Origin: Deltaproteobacteria bacterium
GTDB taxonomy: Bacteria; Desulfobacterota; GWC2-55-46
Reading direction: 5' to 3'
DNA: 64,000 nt
Assembly: GCA_016218105.1 (NCBI GenBank)
Contig: JACRET010000010.1
Location: 1 to 64,000 of the forward strand
Within the stretch, counting starts at the first letter, position 1; each line of letters starts with the position of its first letter. Shown here one piece after another: positions 1-7,982 of this stretch. The notes under the pieces are model-generated. The model was not told the DNA's origin. It saw only the letters and a program-made list of their open reading frames with translations, and did no database searches. Made by a program: the position numbers and the translations under genes.

Positions 1-1
1 A

Positions 2-3000
2 TGCCACAAAAAAGAGGGCGTCTATACGGGGGTATCCGTGGAGTGCGCGGCTTGCCATAAAGACGTCCACAAAAAACAGCTCAGCAGCGTCTGCGAAAAC
101 TGCCATAACATCCGGGGCTGGCGGGATATTCAGAAGTTCAATCATACTACCGGATCGGCTTATCCGCTTACAGGCAGGCATATCGATGTAAAATGCGAAA
201 AGTGCCATCCGGATAAGCGTTATAAGCCGTTAGCGTTCAAAGCCTGTTTCGACTGCCACAAAGACCCGCACAAGAAACAGTTCCCCGGAAAGACCTGCGA
301 GTCATGCCATAACGTAAAAGGCTGGAAGGCAACAAGCTTCGACCACAAATCCCCTGAGTACAAGGGCTATAGGCTTGAGGGCAAGCACATCACGACCCCG
401 TGCGATAAGTGCCATGTGCAGGGCAAATTCAAGCCCATTGCATCCAAATATTGTCTCGACTGCCACAAAGATCCCCATAAAAATCAGTTCGGTGCGAAGC
501 TTTGCGAGGCCTGCCATGCGGTAAAGGGATGGAACGTTACGACATTCGACCACAACTCCCCGGGATACAAAGGCTACAGGCTTGACGGAAAGCATTTTAA
601 GGTGGAATGCGCCAAGTGCCATGTAAAAGGCAGATACAAGCCGCTACCTGACGATTGTTTGAGTTGTCACGCCAAGAACGACGTCCATAAGGAAGAGCTT
701 GGCGGCAATTGCAAAAAATGCCATGTGACATCGGACTGGAAAAAGATAACGCTTAACCACAATATCCAGACCAAGTTCCCGCTTATAGGCAAGCACAAGG
801 ACATCCTTTGCGCCAAGTGCCACAAAGGCAAGAGTTACCGGACCAAAGCCGAGAAGTGTATAGACTGCCATAAGGACACGCATAAGGGTAAGTTTAAGGA
901 AGAGTGCGGCGTCTGCCATACGCAATCCGACTGGGGGCCGAGGAAATTCGACCATAAGAAGAAGGCCGGGTTTGAGCTTGGCGGGGTTCATAAAGACCTC
1001 GTCTGCCAGAGTTGCCATACGACAAAGGGCGAGTACAAAAAGCTGGCGCGTTACTGTACCCAGTGCCATGCCGACCCTCATCAGAACCAGTTCGGCTCTG
1101 TTTGCGAGCAGTGCCACAGCGAGAGATCATGGAGCTTAAGCAGGTTCAGGCACACAAGCGGCACATCTTATCCGCTCTCAGGCAGGCATCGCACGGCTGA
1201 CTGTCTTGATTGCCATAAGAACCGTGTTTACAGGGCCACGTCCACGGTCTGCGTGAATTGCCATATCTCATCGTACAATAGCGCGCCGGGCCATTCGGCG
1301 GGCGCGTATAGCCAGGATTGCACCAAATGCCACACTCAAACATTTTCCTCGTGGGCGTTTAAACACGTAAGCGCAAATTCCGGGTGTTCGACATGCCACT
1401 TGAACAGGCGCCCCTCAAGCCATACGAGCAATCCCTCGTCTTATTCCACCACTTGCGAGAATTGCCATACATCGACCGCGTCATGGGAGACAGCCAGGCA
1501 CTCGGCTGTGACCAGCGGCTGCTCAACCTGCCATCTAAACGCCAGGCCATCGACGCACACCGCCAATGCCGCCAAGTATTCAACGACCTGCGAAAATTGC
1601 CATACCTCGACTATTTCATGGAATACGGCCAAACATACTTCAACCACTACGGGCTGCTCGACCTGCCACTTAAACGACAGGCCTTCAACGCATTCGAGCA
1701 ACACCTTGAAGTATTCCACGACCTGCGAGATATGCCACAGCTCGTCAGCCTCCTGGGCCACGGTAACGCATACGTCAACCTCGACCGGCTGCTCAAGCTG
1801 CCATTTGAACGACAGGCCGTCAACGCATTCGAGCAATACTACAAAATACCCGACGACCTGCGAAAGCTGTCATAGCTCGACCGCGTCATGGACCTCGACC
1901 AAGCATGCTTCAGCCACCACTGGGTGCTCAACCTGCCACTTAAACAGCAGGCCCTCAAGCCACACGAGCAACACGGCCGCTTACTCGACGACCTGCGAGA
2001 ACTGCCATACCTCGACCGCCTCGTGGACTAGCTCAAAGCATCCGACAGTAAGCAGCGGCTGTTCATCGTGCCACTTGAGCAGCAGGCCCTCAACGCACAC
2101 GGCTAATACCACAAAATATTCGACCACCTGCGAGAACTGCCACAGCTCGACAGCGTCATGGACCTCGACCAAGCATACTTCAGCCACTACCGGATGCTCA
2201 ACCTGCCATCTGAACGACAGGGCGTCAACGCACACGAGCAATTCGACCGCTTACTCGACCACCTGCGAGAACTGCCATACCTCGACAGCCTCGTGGGCCA
2301 GTTCAAAGCATTCAGCTGTAACCAGCGGCTGTTCATCATGCCACTTAACCAGCAGGCCTTCGACCCATACCGCGGATGCGACAAAATACCCGACGACATG
2401 CGAGAGCTGCCATACCTCTACCGCCTCGTGGACTTCGACCAAGCATACTTCAGCCACTACGGGGTGCTCAAGCTGTCACCTGAGCAAGAGGCCGTCCACA
2501 CATACCGCCAATACCACGAAATATTCGACGACCTGCGAGAACTGCCATACTTCCACCGCCTCGTGGACTTCGACCAAGCATACTTCAGCCACTACGGGAT
2601 GCTCAAGCTGCCATCTGAATGACAGGCCCTCGACGCATTCGAGCAATACCGCCAAATATTCGACTACCTGCGAGAACTGCCATAAGTACCCGGCGTGGAC
2701 TTTCTCGCATACCTCCATATCGGGGAGTTGTTCGTCATGCCATACGAGCGACGCGCCTTCGGCGCATACTACCTACAGCAGTTCGTTCGGGACAAAATGC
2801 GAGAGCTGCCACACATATCCTTCCTGGTCTCCGGGAACTATGTCCAGCCACTCGACCCTGACGACCTTCCCGTCGAAGCATAAAGGTTATTCGGCGTGCT
2901 CAGACTGCCATCCTAGCCAGAAGTACAGCACCGGCAATTGCATTAACTGCCATAAATCAGTAGGCGCGGATACCCATAAGACAACATCGGATTCAGTATG

Positions 3001-3031
3001 CTTAAGCTGCCATCCTTATGGAACCAAGTAA
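2..3031 (+). CDS. Giant multiheme c-type cytochrome, 5' end outside window
   Basis: The frame is open from the first codon of the window and begins with the CH of a cut heme site, so the true start and signal peptide lie upstream. In the 1009 visible residues I count 45 complete CxxCH motifs. The first ~440 residues use a Lys-rich module (DCHKDPHK, FDH, GKH, CxKCH) giving about three hemes per 65-70 residues. Next come ten Ser/Thr-rich 45-residue units with two hemes each (GCSTCHLNDRPSTH and TTCENCH), then a short tail with five hemes ending SVCLSCHPYGTK. CxxCH binds heme c covalently after export, so the protein should be periplasmic or outside the cell. The next gene is an outer-membrane barrel, which suggests an extracellular electron-transfer conduit or wire; that role is inferred. 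No close named homologue is claimed. Confidence 0.93.
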   Translation, partial: CHKKEGVYTGVSVECAACHKDVHKKQLSSVCENCHNIRGWRDIQKFNHTTGSAYPLTGRHIDVKCEKCHPDKRYKPLAFKACFDCHKDPHKKQFPGKTCESCHNVKGWKATSFDHKSPEYKGYRLEGKHITTPCDKCHVQGKFKPIASKYCLDCHKDPHKNQFGAKLCEACHAVKGWNVTTFDHNSPGYKGYRLDGKHFKVECAKCHVKGRYKPLPDDCLSCHAKNDVHKEELGGNCKKCHVTSDWKKITLNHNIQTKFPLIGKHKDILCAKCHKGKSYRTKAEKCIDCHKDTHKGKFKEECGVCHTQSDWGPRKFDHKKKAGFELGGVHKDLVCQSCHTTKGEYKKLARYCTQCHADPHQNQFGSVCEQCHSERSWSLSRFRHTSGTSYPLSGRHRTADCLDCHKNRVYRATSTVCVNCHISSYNSAPGHSAGAYSQDCTKCHTQTFSSWAFKHVSANSGCSTCHLNRRPSSHTSNPSSYSTTCENCHTSTASWETARHSAVTSGCSTCHLNARPSTHTANAAKYSTTCENCHTSTISWNTAKHTSTTTGCSTCHLNDRPSTHSSNTLKYSTTCEICHSSSASWATVTHTSTSTGCSSCHLNDRPSTHSSNTTKYPTTCESCHSSTASWTSTKHASATTGCSTCHLNSRPSSHTSNTAAYSTTCENCHTSTASWTSSKHPTVSSGCSSCHLSSRPSTHTANTTKYSTTCENCHSSTASWTSTKHTSATTGCSTCHLNDRASTHTSNSTAYSTTCENCHTSTASWASSKHSAVTSGCSSCHLTSRPSTHTADATKYPTTCESCHTSTASWTSTKHTSATTGCSSCHLSKRPSTHTANTTKYSTTCENCHTSTASWTSTKHTSATTGCSSCHLNDRPSTHSSNTAKYSTTCENCHKYPAWTFSHTSISGSCSSCHTSDAPSAHTTYSSSFGTKCESCHTYPSWSPGTMSSHSTLTTFPSKHKGYSACSDCHPSQKYSTGNCINCHKSVGADTHKTTSDSVCLSCHPYGTK
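1379..2728 (+). repeat. Ten tandem 135-bp units inside the cytochrome gene
   Basis: Ten consecutive units of exactly 135 bp (45 codons) keep the same phase: the first Cys codon of unit 1 is at 1385 and that of unit 10 at 2600, a distance of 9 x 135. Each unit encodes a GCS(T/S)CHL site and a TTCE(N/S/I)CH site, with conserved RPSTH and SxSW segments between them. The codons are also similar between units, which suggests recent duplication. The last unit diverges after its second heme site. Confidence 0.95.
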
Positions 3032-3041
3032 AGGCAAGGTT

Positions 3042-4265
3042 ATGGGAAAATCGATTATAGCTTTTTGCGTTCTTATCTTCCTGCTGCCCGCTTTAAGGGC
3101 ATCCGCCGTGGAGAATCACGGGACGATATACATGGAGGACTTCTTTTACAAGGATTCGAGCATAGAAGGAGAGCAGCACCTCCTGACTACCAGGGTGAAA
3201 CTCAACACCACTAAATTAAATAAATCCGGGACGCTGGGCTTTCACTTTGACGGAAGAAACAGGTCCAATCTCGGCTCATATAAAAGCTCGACAAAAAATG
3301 AGCGCATAGATGTCTTGAACCTTGATTACACAGGGAAGGCCCTTTACCTCGCGGTCGGGCGTGTCTGGCCAAAGGAGCTGTCGCTGGAGAGGATAGACGG
3401 GATCAATCTGGCGTTTGAGAAGGGTAAATTCGGGGTTGGCGCATTCGGCGGCCTCAAGCCAGACCCGTTCACCGAGATGTTTACGGCAGATTACGCCTCC
3501 CTGGGCGCTTATGTATATTATAAGAAAGACACGCTCAACACAAATCTCGCCTTTACTCATAACACCTATAAAGGCGGCACCGACAGGCAATATATCTATT
3601 GGCAGGCGTACTACCTCCCTGTAAACGCGGTCTCTCTTTATACGATGCTCACGGCTGACATAAACCAGAAGAGCAAGGGCTTAAGCCTTACGAACGGGAT
3701 GCTTGAACTTACTATGCGCCCCGACGCCAATAAGAGCGTAACGCTCGGTTACAACCAGTTCAGATCCGTACAGTTCTATAAATCTGTGGATTACGAAGCC
3801 GATACAGGTCTTCAGCAGTCATATTACCTCGGCGGTAATTACCGCATAAAAGAGAAGTACAATTTTTACGGAAGGGTAGAGAAGCAGACGAGGAATTTAT
3901 CCAGCCTTGAGGAGGAATACAAAAGATCGATGAGCTATAAGGCGGGCTTAAATGTCGACACCCTCGGAAAGACCGGCGTATCCTCCAACTTAAGCGCTAC
4001 GATAGCCGACGGCTTCGGGGCCAAACACATCACCTACGGTTTGGAGCTGTCGAGATACTTCAGGGAGACCTTCCAACTGATGCTCAACGGGTCTTTTACC
4101 GAGAGCAAGTATGTCAATGCGGACAGCTCCAAGGTATGGGCATACGGCGCGTCAGGGTACTTTTACTTTTCGAAGAAGTGGAACCTCTCCCTTACGTATG
4201 ACGGAGAGAGCGCAAGCGGGTATACGATCAACAGCTTGCTTTCGCGCCTCTCATATAAATTCTAG
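3042..4265 (+). CDS. Outer-membrane beta-barrel (porin-like) protein of the cytochrome locus
   Basis: The 407-residue protein begins with a typical signal peptide (MGKSIIAFCVLIFLLPALRA, then SA). Its body is rich in alternating polar and aromatic strand patterns (YLAVGRVW, YKAGLNV, WNLSLTYD) and it ends in LSYKF; a terminal Phe is the usual signature of BAM-assembled barrels. An earlier ATG at 3018 overlaps the cytochrome stop, but the ATG at 3042 gives a clean signal peptide and has AAGG just upstream, so I prefer it. Tight coupling to the giant cytochrome suggests it houses or anchors the cytochrome, as in porin-cytochrome conduits of Geobacter. The family is unnamed here, so function comes from fold and context only. 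Confidence 0.82.
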   Translation: MGKSIIAFCVLIFLLPALRASAVENHGTIYMEDFFYKDSSIEGEQHLLTTRVKLNTTKLNKSGTLGFHFDGRNRSNLGSYKSSTKNERIDVLNLDYTGKALYLAVGRVWPKELSLERIDGINLAFEKGKFGVGAFGGLKPDPFTEMFTADYASLGAYVYYKKDTLNTNLAFTHNTYKGGTDRQYIYWQAYYLPVNAVSLYTMLTADINQKSKGLSLTNGMLELTMRPDANKSVTLGYNQFRSVQFYKSVDYEADTGLQQSYYLGGNYRIKEKYNFYGRVEKQTRNLSSLEEEYKRSMSYKAGLNVDTLGKTGVSSNLSATIADGFGAKHITYGLELSRYFRETFQLMLNGSFTESKYVNADSSKVWAYGASGYFYFSKKWNLSLTYDGESASGYTINSLLSRLSYKF

Positions 4266-4653
4266 CAGGCGGAAAAAGTCCATCCGCATTTTTTATTTTG
4301 TTCTTCAAAAAAAGACCAGGGCTATTGCGTAGCGAGCATAAAGGAGGCGAACGATCGGGCTTTAGTTCCATTGGAGTGAGAGAGCCGACAGAGAGCGGAG
4401 CCAATACCCGAAAGCGCGCGGCAGCGCGCAAAAGGGCTTTTACCAAAAATTTCACCCTCCCCTTAGTCCCCTCCCATCGAGGGAGGGGAGGTTTTTTTTT
4501 CTTATAGCTTCCCGGCCCGTTCTGGGAACGGGCCCTACACAGAAGAAGCCCCTCTCCCCATTTGGGGAGAGGCTGGGTGAGGGGGTTTAAATACGAGACT
4601 CCTTCGCTCCGCTCTCAATGACGGCTGTTAGAGTTTTTCAGCAGCCTGCTAAC
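4266..4653. repeat. Gene-free spacer with several dispersed palindromic repeats
   Basis: No credible gene lies here. The spacer holds a GCGCGCGGCAGCGCGCAAAA element (about 4418-4447), the GAGGGAGGGG hairpin that doubles as a terminator (4468-4502), a GGCCCGTT/AACGGGCC palindrome (4511-4537), a CCTCTCCCC/GGGGAGAGG palindrome (about 4550-4572), and a 3' remnant of the TCGCTCCGCTCTCAATGAC type (about 4605-4623). Related pieces recur near 24.7 kb and 48.1 kb in this window. Confidence 0.75.
4468..4502 (+). terminator. Rho-independent terminator after the cytochrome/barrel genes
   Basis: CCCCTCCC and GGGAGGGG form a strong stem with a short ATCGA loop, followed after two bases by a run of about nine T. 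It lies about 200 bp past the barrel stop codon. The same stem recurs near 24.76 kb as part of a dispersed repeat. Confidence 0.7.
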
Positions 4654-5991
4654 TCAGGCTGTCCCGAATTTCTTCTCGATCTTTATGCCGATGGAATTGA
4701 GGAATTGATTCGGCAGCTCTCCGCCGATAAAGACATAGATATAATCGTTCGGGACCGCCTGTATCGCGGAACCCGTCGAGAGCCGTACCTCATCGGGCTT
4801 TATTTCCGCCACGGTCGAATTGTAGATGACCTTTATGGAGTTTTTCGAGAGCGCCTCATCGAGCCTTTTAAGGTTCATAGGTTTTATGCGGCTGAAATTA
4901 TCCGTCCAGCATGAAAGTATGACTTCGTTGCCTGGCTGACCCGAAAGCGCGAGAGCGGCCTCTACGGCGCTGTCGCCTCCTCCCACAACCAGAAGCTTGC
5001 AGTTTTTGTGCTGCTCGGGGTCGAGAAGACTGTACGCCACTTTTGGAAGCTCCTCCCCGGGCACGCCCAGTTTCCTGGGGGTGCCGCGCCTGCCTATGGC
5101 GAGCACCACGTATTTTGACAGGTATTCTTTTTTTGAAGTGATCACCCTGAAGGCCCCGTTCTCCTGCTTTAATCCCGTCATCTTCTCGTTTGTCTGTATC
5201 TTAAGGTCTGTCTTCCCGATGACCGATGTCCAGAGGCCGAGGAGCGCTTCTTTGGTAGTCTCCTTTAATTTCACTTTTCCGTACATCGGGAGGTCTACGG
5301 GAGATGTCATCACTATCTTATGCCTCGGGTACTGAAGAACAGTGCCTCCGATATCGTTCTGGTCTAAAGTTGTGAACCTGAGTTTTTTCTTGAAGGCCAT
5401 CAGCGAGGCGCCTATTCCAGCGGGGCCCGCGCCGACTATAACAAGGTCGTAGACCCCGTCTTTTGCGGCGCCCTCCTTTTTCAAGAGGCAGGAGATGTGC
5501 TCAACTGCCTGGGTGCCCTGGGTAATGGCGTTTTTAATCAGTCCCATGCCGCCGAGTTCGCCTGTGATGAAGATGCCCTTTATGTTGGTCTCGAAGTTTG
5601 GGGTAAGGTGCGGGATATCGACACCCCTGGTCTCTGTCCCGAAGACAAGCGTGATAGCGCCGACAGGGCACGCCGCGGCGCAGGCCCCGTGGCCTACGCA
5701 GTGCGAGGCGTTTATGAGGCGGCCCCGCCCTCCAGCGATGCCGAGTATGTCTTTTTCAGGACAGGCCGTGACGCAAGCCCCGCTCCCGATACATTTAAGC
5801 GGGTCTATCTTCGGATAGATCGAGACCGGTTCATGGAAGCCCTGCTCACGGGCGGCCATGATCTTTTTTTTGGCTTTCTTTGATTTTCTGGAGATGCTAA
5901 GAGAATATATCACGATAGCGAGCGCGACGATTGCGGCGGAAATGAGTAATGACAAGGTAATCCCCTGGCTTGATTGTTGATATTGGGGCAA
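4654..5991 (-). CDS. Membrane-anchored ferredoxin/FAD-dependent pyridine nucleotide oxidoreductase
   Basis: The 445-residue protein has one N-terminal membrane helix (about residues 12-32), a basic linker, a two-cluster ferredoxin domain (about 60-115) and a thioredoxin-reductase-like flavoprotein domain with two dinucleotide folds (VIVGAGPAGIG and LLVVGGGDSAVE). The CxxC redox pair of true thioredoxin reductase is absent, so it resembles the YpdA-like group. Both ferredoxin motifs depart from CxxCxxCxxxCP: CIGSGACVTACP and CVGHGACAAACP carry Ser and His at the second ligand. It probably moves electrons between NAD(P)H and iron-sulfur clusters at the inner membrane; partners are unknown. The start is TTG with no clear ribosome site, so the N-terminus is uncertain. 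Confidence 0.8.
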   Translation of the reverse strand: MPQYQQSSQGITLSLLISAAIVALAIVIYSLSISRKSKKAKKKIMAAREQGFHEPVSIYPKIDPLKCIGSGACVTACPEKDILGIAGGRGRLINASHCVGHGACAAACPVGAITLVFGTETRGVDIPHLTPNFETNIKGIFITGELGGMGLIKNAITQGTQAVEHISCLLKKEGAAKDGVYDLVIVGAGPAGIGASLMAFKKKLRFTTLDQNDIGGTVLQYPRHKIVMTSPVDLPMYGKVKLKETTKEALLGLWTSVIGKTDLKIQTNEKMTGLKQENGAFRVITSKKEYLSKYVVLAIGRRGTPRKLGVPGEELPKVAYSLLDPEQHKNCKLLVVGGGDSAVEAALALSGQPGNEVILSCWTDNFSRIKPMNLKRLDEALSKNSIKVIYNSTVAEIKPDEVRLSTGSAIQAVPNDYIYVFIGGELPNQFLNSIGIKIEKKFGTA

Positions 5992-6161
5992 TATATGGAA
6001 GATTAATATGCGTCTGCAGGGATCAGGATAACGGGGAAGAGCGGCAGGTTAAGTATATTGCTCTGATTTTTTAAAATTATACAATTTTTTTAGATAGTTA
6101 GGAAGTAAGATTTTAGAACGATGGCAGAGTAGAGAAAAATGCCGGGGGTGAACCAGGGACT

Positions 6162-6190
6162 AAAAAAAAGGCCCCGTAAGGGGCCTTTTT
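6162..6190. terminator. Bidirectional terminator
   Basis: GGCCCC and GGGGCC form a stem with loop GTAA, flanked by eight A on the left and five T on the right. It can therefore end transcription in both directions. It sits about 55 bp beyond the stop of the minus-strand cysteine-cluster gene, which is its likely user. Confidence 0.8.
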
Positions 6191-6245
6191 GATTTCAGGT
6201 GTTTTATTAGGCAGGCTTGAAAACCCAGGATTTCGGGGGTTTTTA

Positions 6246-6803
6246 TTACTTTTTCGCGGCCGTCTTTTTTCCTTCCTGTATGTCAAAGACCGCCCTGATC
6301 TCTTTTTTCTGCGTCTCGAACAAGGACGGAACCTTCGATCCCTTCGGTACGGCATCCTTGCACTTGCAGGATTTCCTGAGGGGCCTGTCTATGAAGAGCT
6401 TGCCCCTGTGCCATGTTATCGGGTATACCCGGCAGATCGTAGGGACTATCCTTTTAGGGGCTTTCTTAGTAGCCCACAGATAAAAGAGGGAGCACCCGCG
6501 TTTCCCAACGAGGTGAAAGGCGCATATCTTGTCCTTCTTCCTTACCGCGGTCTCCCTGTAAGACCCTCCGATATAATCGTCGTCTATCTTAAGCTCTGTT
6601 GAGAAGCAGTTCTCGACCTTTGCCTTTATGAGCGGCTCTATAAGGTCTTTGTGCTTGTAGATGAGCTTAAGGGTGGCAAGGTCTACATCGCAGCCGTACT
6701 CACAGCATTCATCCTCACATGCGCTTCCGTAACAGCCTTCTCCGAAAAGTCCGTTCTGTGTCTTTGTCTTAGGGTCTACATAAGTGATCTTGATCTTCTT
6801 CAT
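6246..6803 (-). CDS. YkgJ-type cysteine-cluster protein
   Basis: This 185-residue soluble protein has Cys groups near the N-terminus (GEGCYGSACEDECCEYGCDV) and further Cys at KICAFH, RGCSLF, TICRVYP and RKSCKC. The spacing fits the metal-binding YkgJ/DUF3109-like family, whose members are presumed to chelate Zn or an Fe-S cluster; no reaction is established. The C-terminus is Lys-rich. A GGAGG lies about 12 bp ahead of the ATG. It is expressed alone, with a bidirectional terminator downstream. I can place it in a family but not assign a function. Confidence 0.7.
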   Translation of the reverse strand: MKKIKITYVDPKTKTQNGLFGEGCYGSACEDECCEYGCDVDLATLKLIYKHKDLIEPLIKAKVENCFSTELKIDDDYIGGSYRETAVRKKDKICAFHLVGKRGCSLFYLWATKKAPKRIVPTICRVYPITWHRGKLFIDRPLRKSCKCKDAVPKGSKVPSLFETQKKEIRAVFDIQEGKKTAAKK

Positions 6804-6852
6804 CTGCGAAAACAGCCTCCGGGTTGGGATATTTTAATGAAAACTTTTAGGT

Positions 6853-6885
6853 TCTAACAGGTTGCTGCAAAAGTCCATCTGCTTC
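6853..6885. repeat. Dispersed-repeat fragment (CTAACAGGTTGCTGCAAAA)
   Basis: This short sequence in the spacer between two minus-strand genes resembles, in inverted orientation, the segment at about 4625-4655 (AGTTTTTCAGCAGCCTGCTA). Both look like pieces of one dispersed repeat. No coding or regulatory role is visible. Confidence 0.4.
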
Positions 6886-6933
6886 GTTTTTATCAAAGCT
6901 CGTCCGGCGTCAGGCAAACTGGTAGCAGCCGCC

Positions 6934-7680
6934 TTAAGGGTTTTCGTGGGCTGTGCCTTTTTCTATGGTGATATTATTTATCACCTCGTTCACGCCCCAT
7001 ATATACCAGGCATCGTCTTCGGCGGCCGCTCTTTCGGTCTCCGAACACGCGACCCCGTCTAAAATTACCGTCCAATTGCTGGCCCTGGGCCGGATAGAGG
7101 TTGCGTCCACCAGCCTGTCTTTTTCAAGTACGAGCCTGAGCGCGTCCACTATCTCGTCATCGTTGTCGTCCTCAGGAGGCTTGACTTCGATGCTGTTTAT
7201 TACGTCCCGGGAGCCCGGTATCCACCAGGCGAGCACCCCGGCGATACGTTTATGGCTTAATGACCAGACCTCTCCCTCGATGTCAATTACGCCGTCGTTG
7301 ACCTCGACCTTTATGTCGTAACCGGATAATGTCTGCTCCTCGTCGAGGGCGTCCATCATATGTTTTTTTATCTCGCCGTCGCTCATGCGGCTGGCGGGCC
7401 GTACCCGGAGCCTGTCAATTACGCCGGAGCTTCCGGCAAGCTCCATAGCCTTCAGGAGCGTCCGTTTTTTCTCCGAGACCTTCCCGACCAGGCCTTCTAT
7501 AAGAAGGCTTGTCTCCTCCATGCGGCAGTGTATAGGATTGGTCTTCAGGTCTATGTGCAGCTCATCTGTCAGCGCGGCTTTAAGCGCCTTTACAGGGTCT
7601 TCGTTTACCATCCGGTCATGTCCCATTTTTTTTGTTCGGAGAGGCCCGATCGAAGTGATTTGTACCGCGATTTTACTCAT
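6934..7680 (-). CDS. Protein with three BON domains
   Basis: The 248-residue protein contains three BON-like segments, about residues 28-95, 103-165 and 172-240, each with the alpha-beta pattern ending in a VINSIEV- or VINNITI-type strand. BON domains are small phospholipid- or ligand-binding modules found in OsmY and related stress proteins. No signal peptide or membrane helix is apparent, so it is probably cytoplasmic unless the start is wrong. The third repeat carries a Trp- and Asp-rich segment (EDDAWYIWG). Neighbours do not explain its role. Confidence 0.72.
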   Translation of the reverse strand: MSKIAVQITSIGPLRTKKMGHDRMVNEDPVKALKAALTDELHIDLKTNPIHCRMEETSLLIEGLVGKVSEKKRTLLKAMELAGSSGVIDRLRVRPASRMSDGEIKKHMMDALDEEQTLSGYDIKVEVNDGVIDIEGEVWSLSHKRIAGVLAWWIPGSRDVINSIEVKPPEDDNDDEIVDALRLVLEKDRLVDATSIRPRASNWTVILDGVACSETERAAAEDDAWYIWGVNEVINNITIEKGTAHENP

Positions 7681-7812
7681 GGAGATGCAGTTGAAGTATA
7701 GCAGAGCAATAGGGTTTTAACAAGTTGTTTTTGCCCGCGCGCGCCGTCTCCCGGGAGGCTGAAACCCTTTTGAAATATCATAAAATCCTTACGGAAAACC
7801 TTTAATTTACAC

Positions 7813-7841
7813 TTGCAATAACTTTTTTTGTGTGTTAAATT
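7813..7841 (+). promoter_or_regulatory. Sigma-70-like promoter of the rimP operon
   Basis: TTGCAA and TAAATT are spaced by 17 bp, in an AT-rich stretch, about 30 bp before the leader hairpin. It is the best-placed promoter for the long rimP-nusA-infB operon. Confidence 0.5.
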
Positions 7842-7872
7842 ATATACATTAAAAGCCTCTTAACTTCAATTA

Positions 7873-7896
7873 GAGTGGGCATCTGCCCACTTTTTT
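7873..7896 (+). ncRNA. rimP-leader-type attenuator hairpin
   Basis: AGTGGGC and GCCCACT form a stem with loop ATCT, followed directly by six T, about 85 bp before the rimP start. A terminator-like hairpin at this place is a known trait of rimP (ylxS) leaders in several phyla, thought to tune read-through into the nus operon. Here the structure is seen and the role is inferred. Confidence 0.6.
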
Positions 7897-7982
7897 GTTT
7901 AAGAGAACTGAAAATCTCTTTTAACAAGCCGTCGATCTGCATTTTACAAAAGAGGTCAATACCGGGGTTACGGGGAGGGGCG

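Larger units (their letters stand above)
7681..7982 (+). promoter_or_regulatory. Upstream region of the nus/IF2 operon
   Basis: This roughly 300-bp stretch separates the divergent BON gene from rimP and has no credible gene. It holds a sigma-70-like promoter (7813-7841), a leader hairpin with a T-run (7873-7896), and the GGGGAGGGG ribosome site of rimP just before the TTG start. Confidence 0.6.

Noticed and set aside
1359-2718. Several antisense and alternate-frame open frames with repeated peptides across the cytochrome repeats
   Set aside because: They mirror the 135-bp units in wrong frames; the CxxCH frame is clearly the coding one.
4298-4507. A 69-codon open frame after the barrel gene
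   Set aside because: It covers dispersed repeats and the terminator; no coding signal.
4642-4663. Terminator of the minus-strand ferredoxin/FAD gene (CAGCCTG/CAGGCTG hairpin)
   Set aside because: On the minus strand the stem is followed by A and not T, and it overlaps the stop codon.
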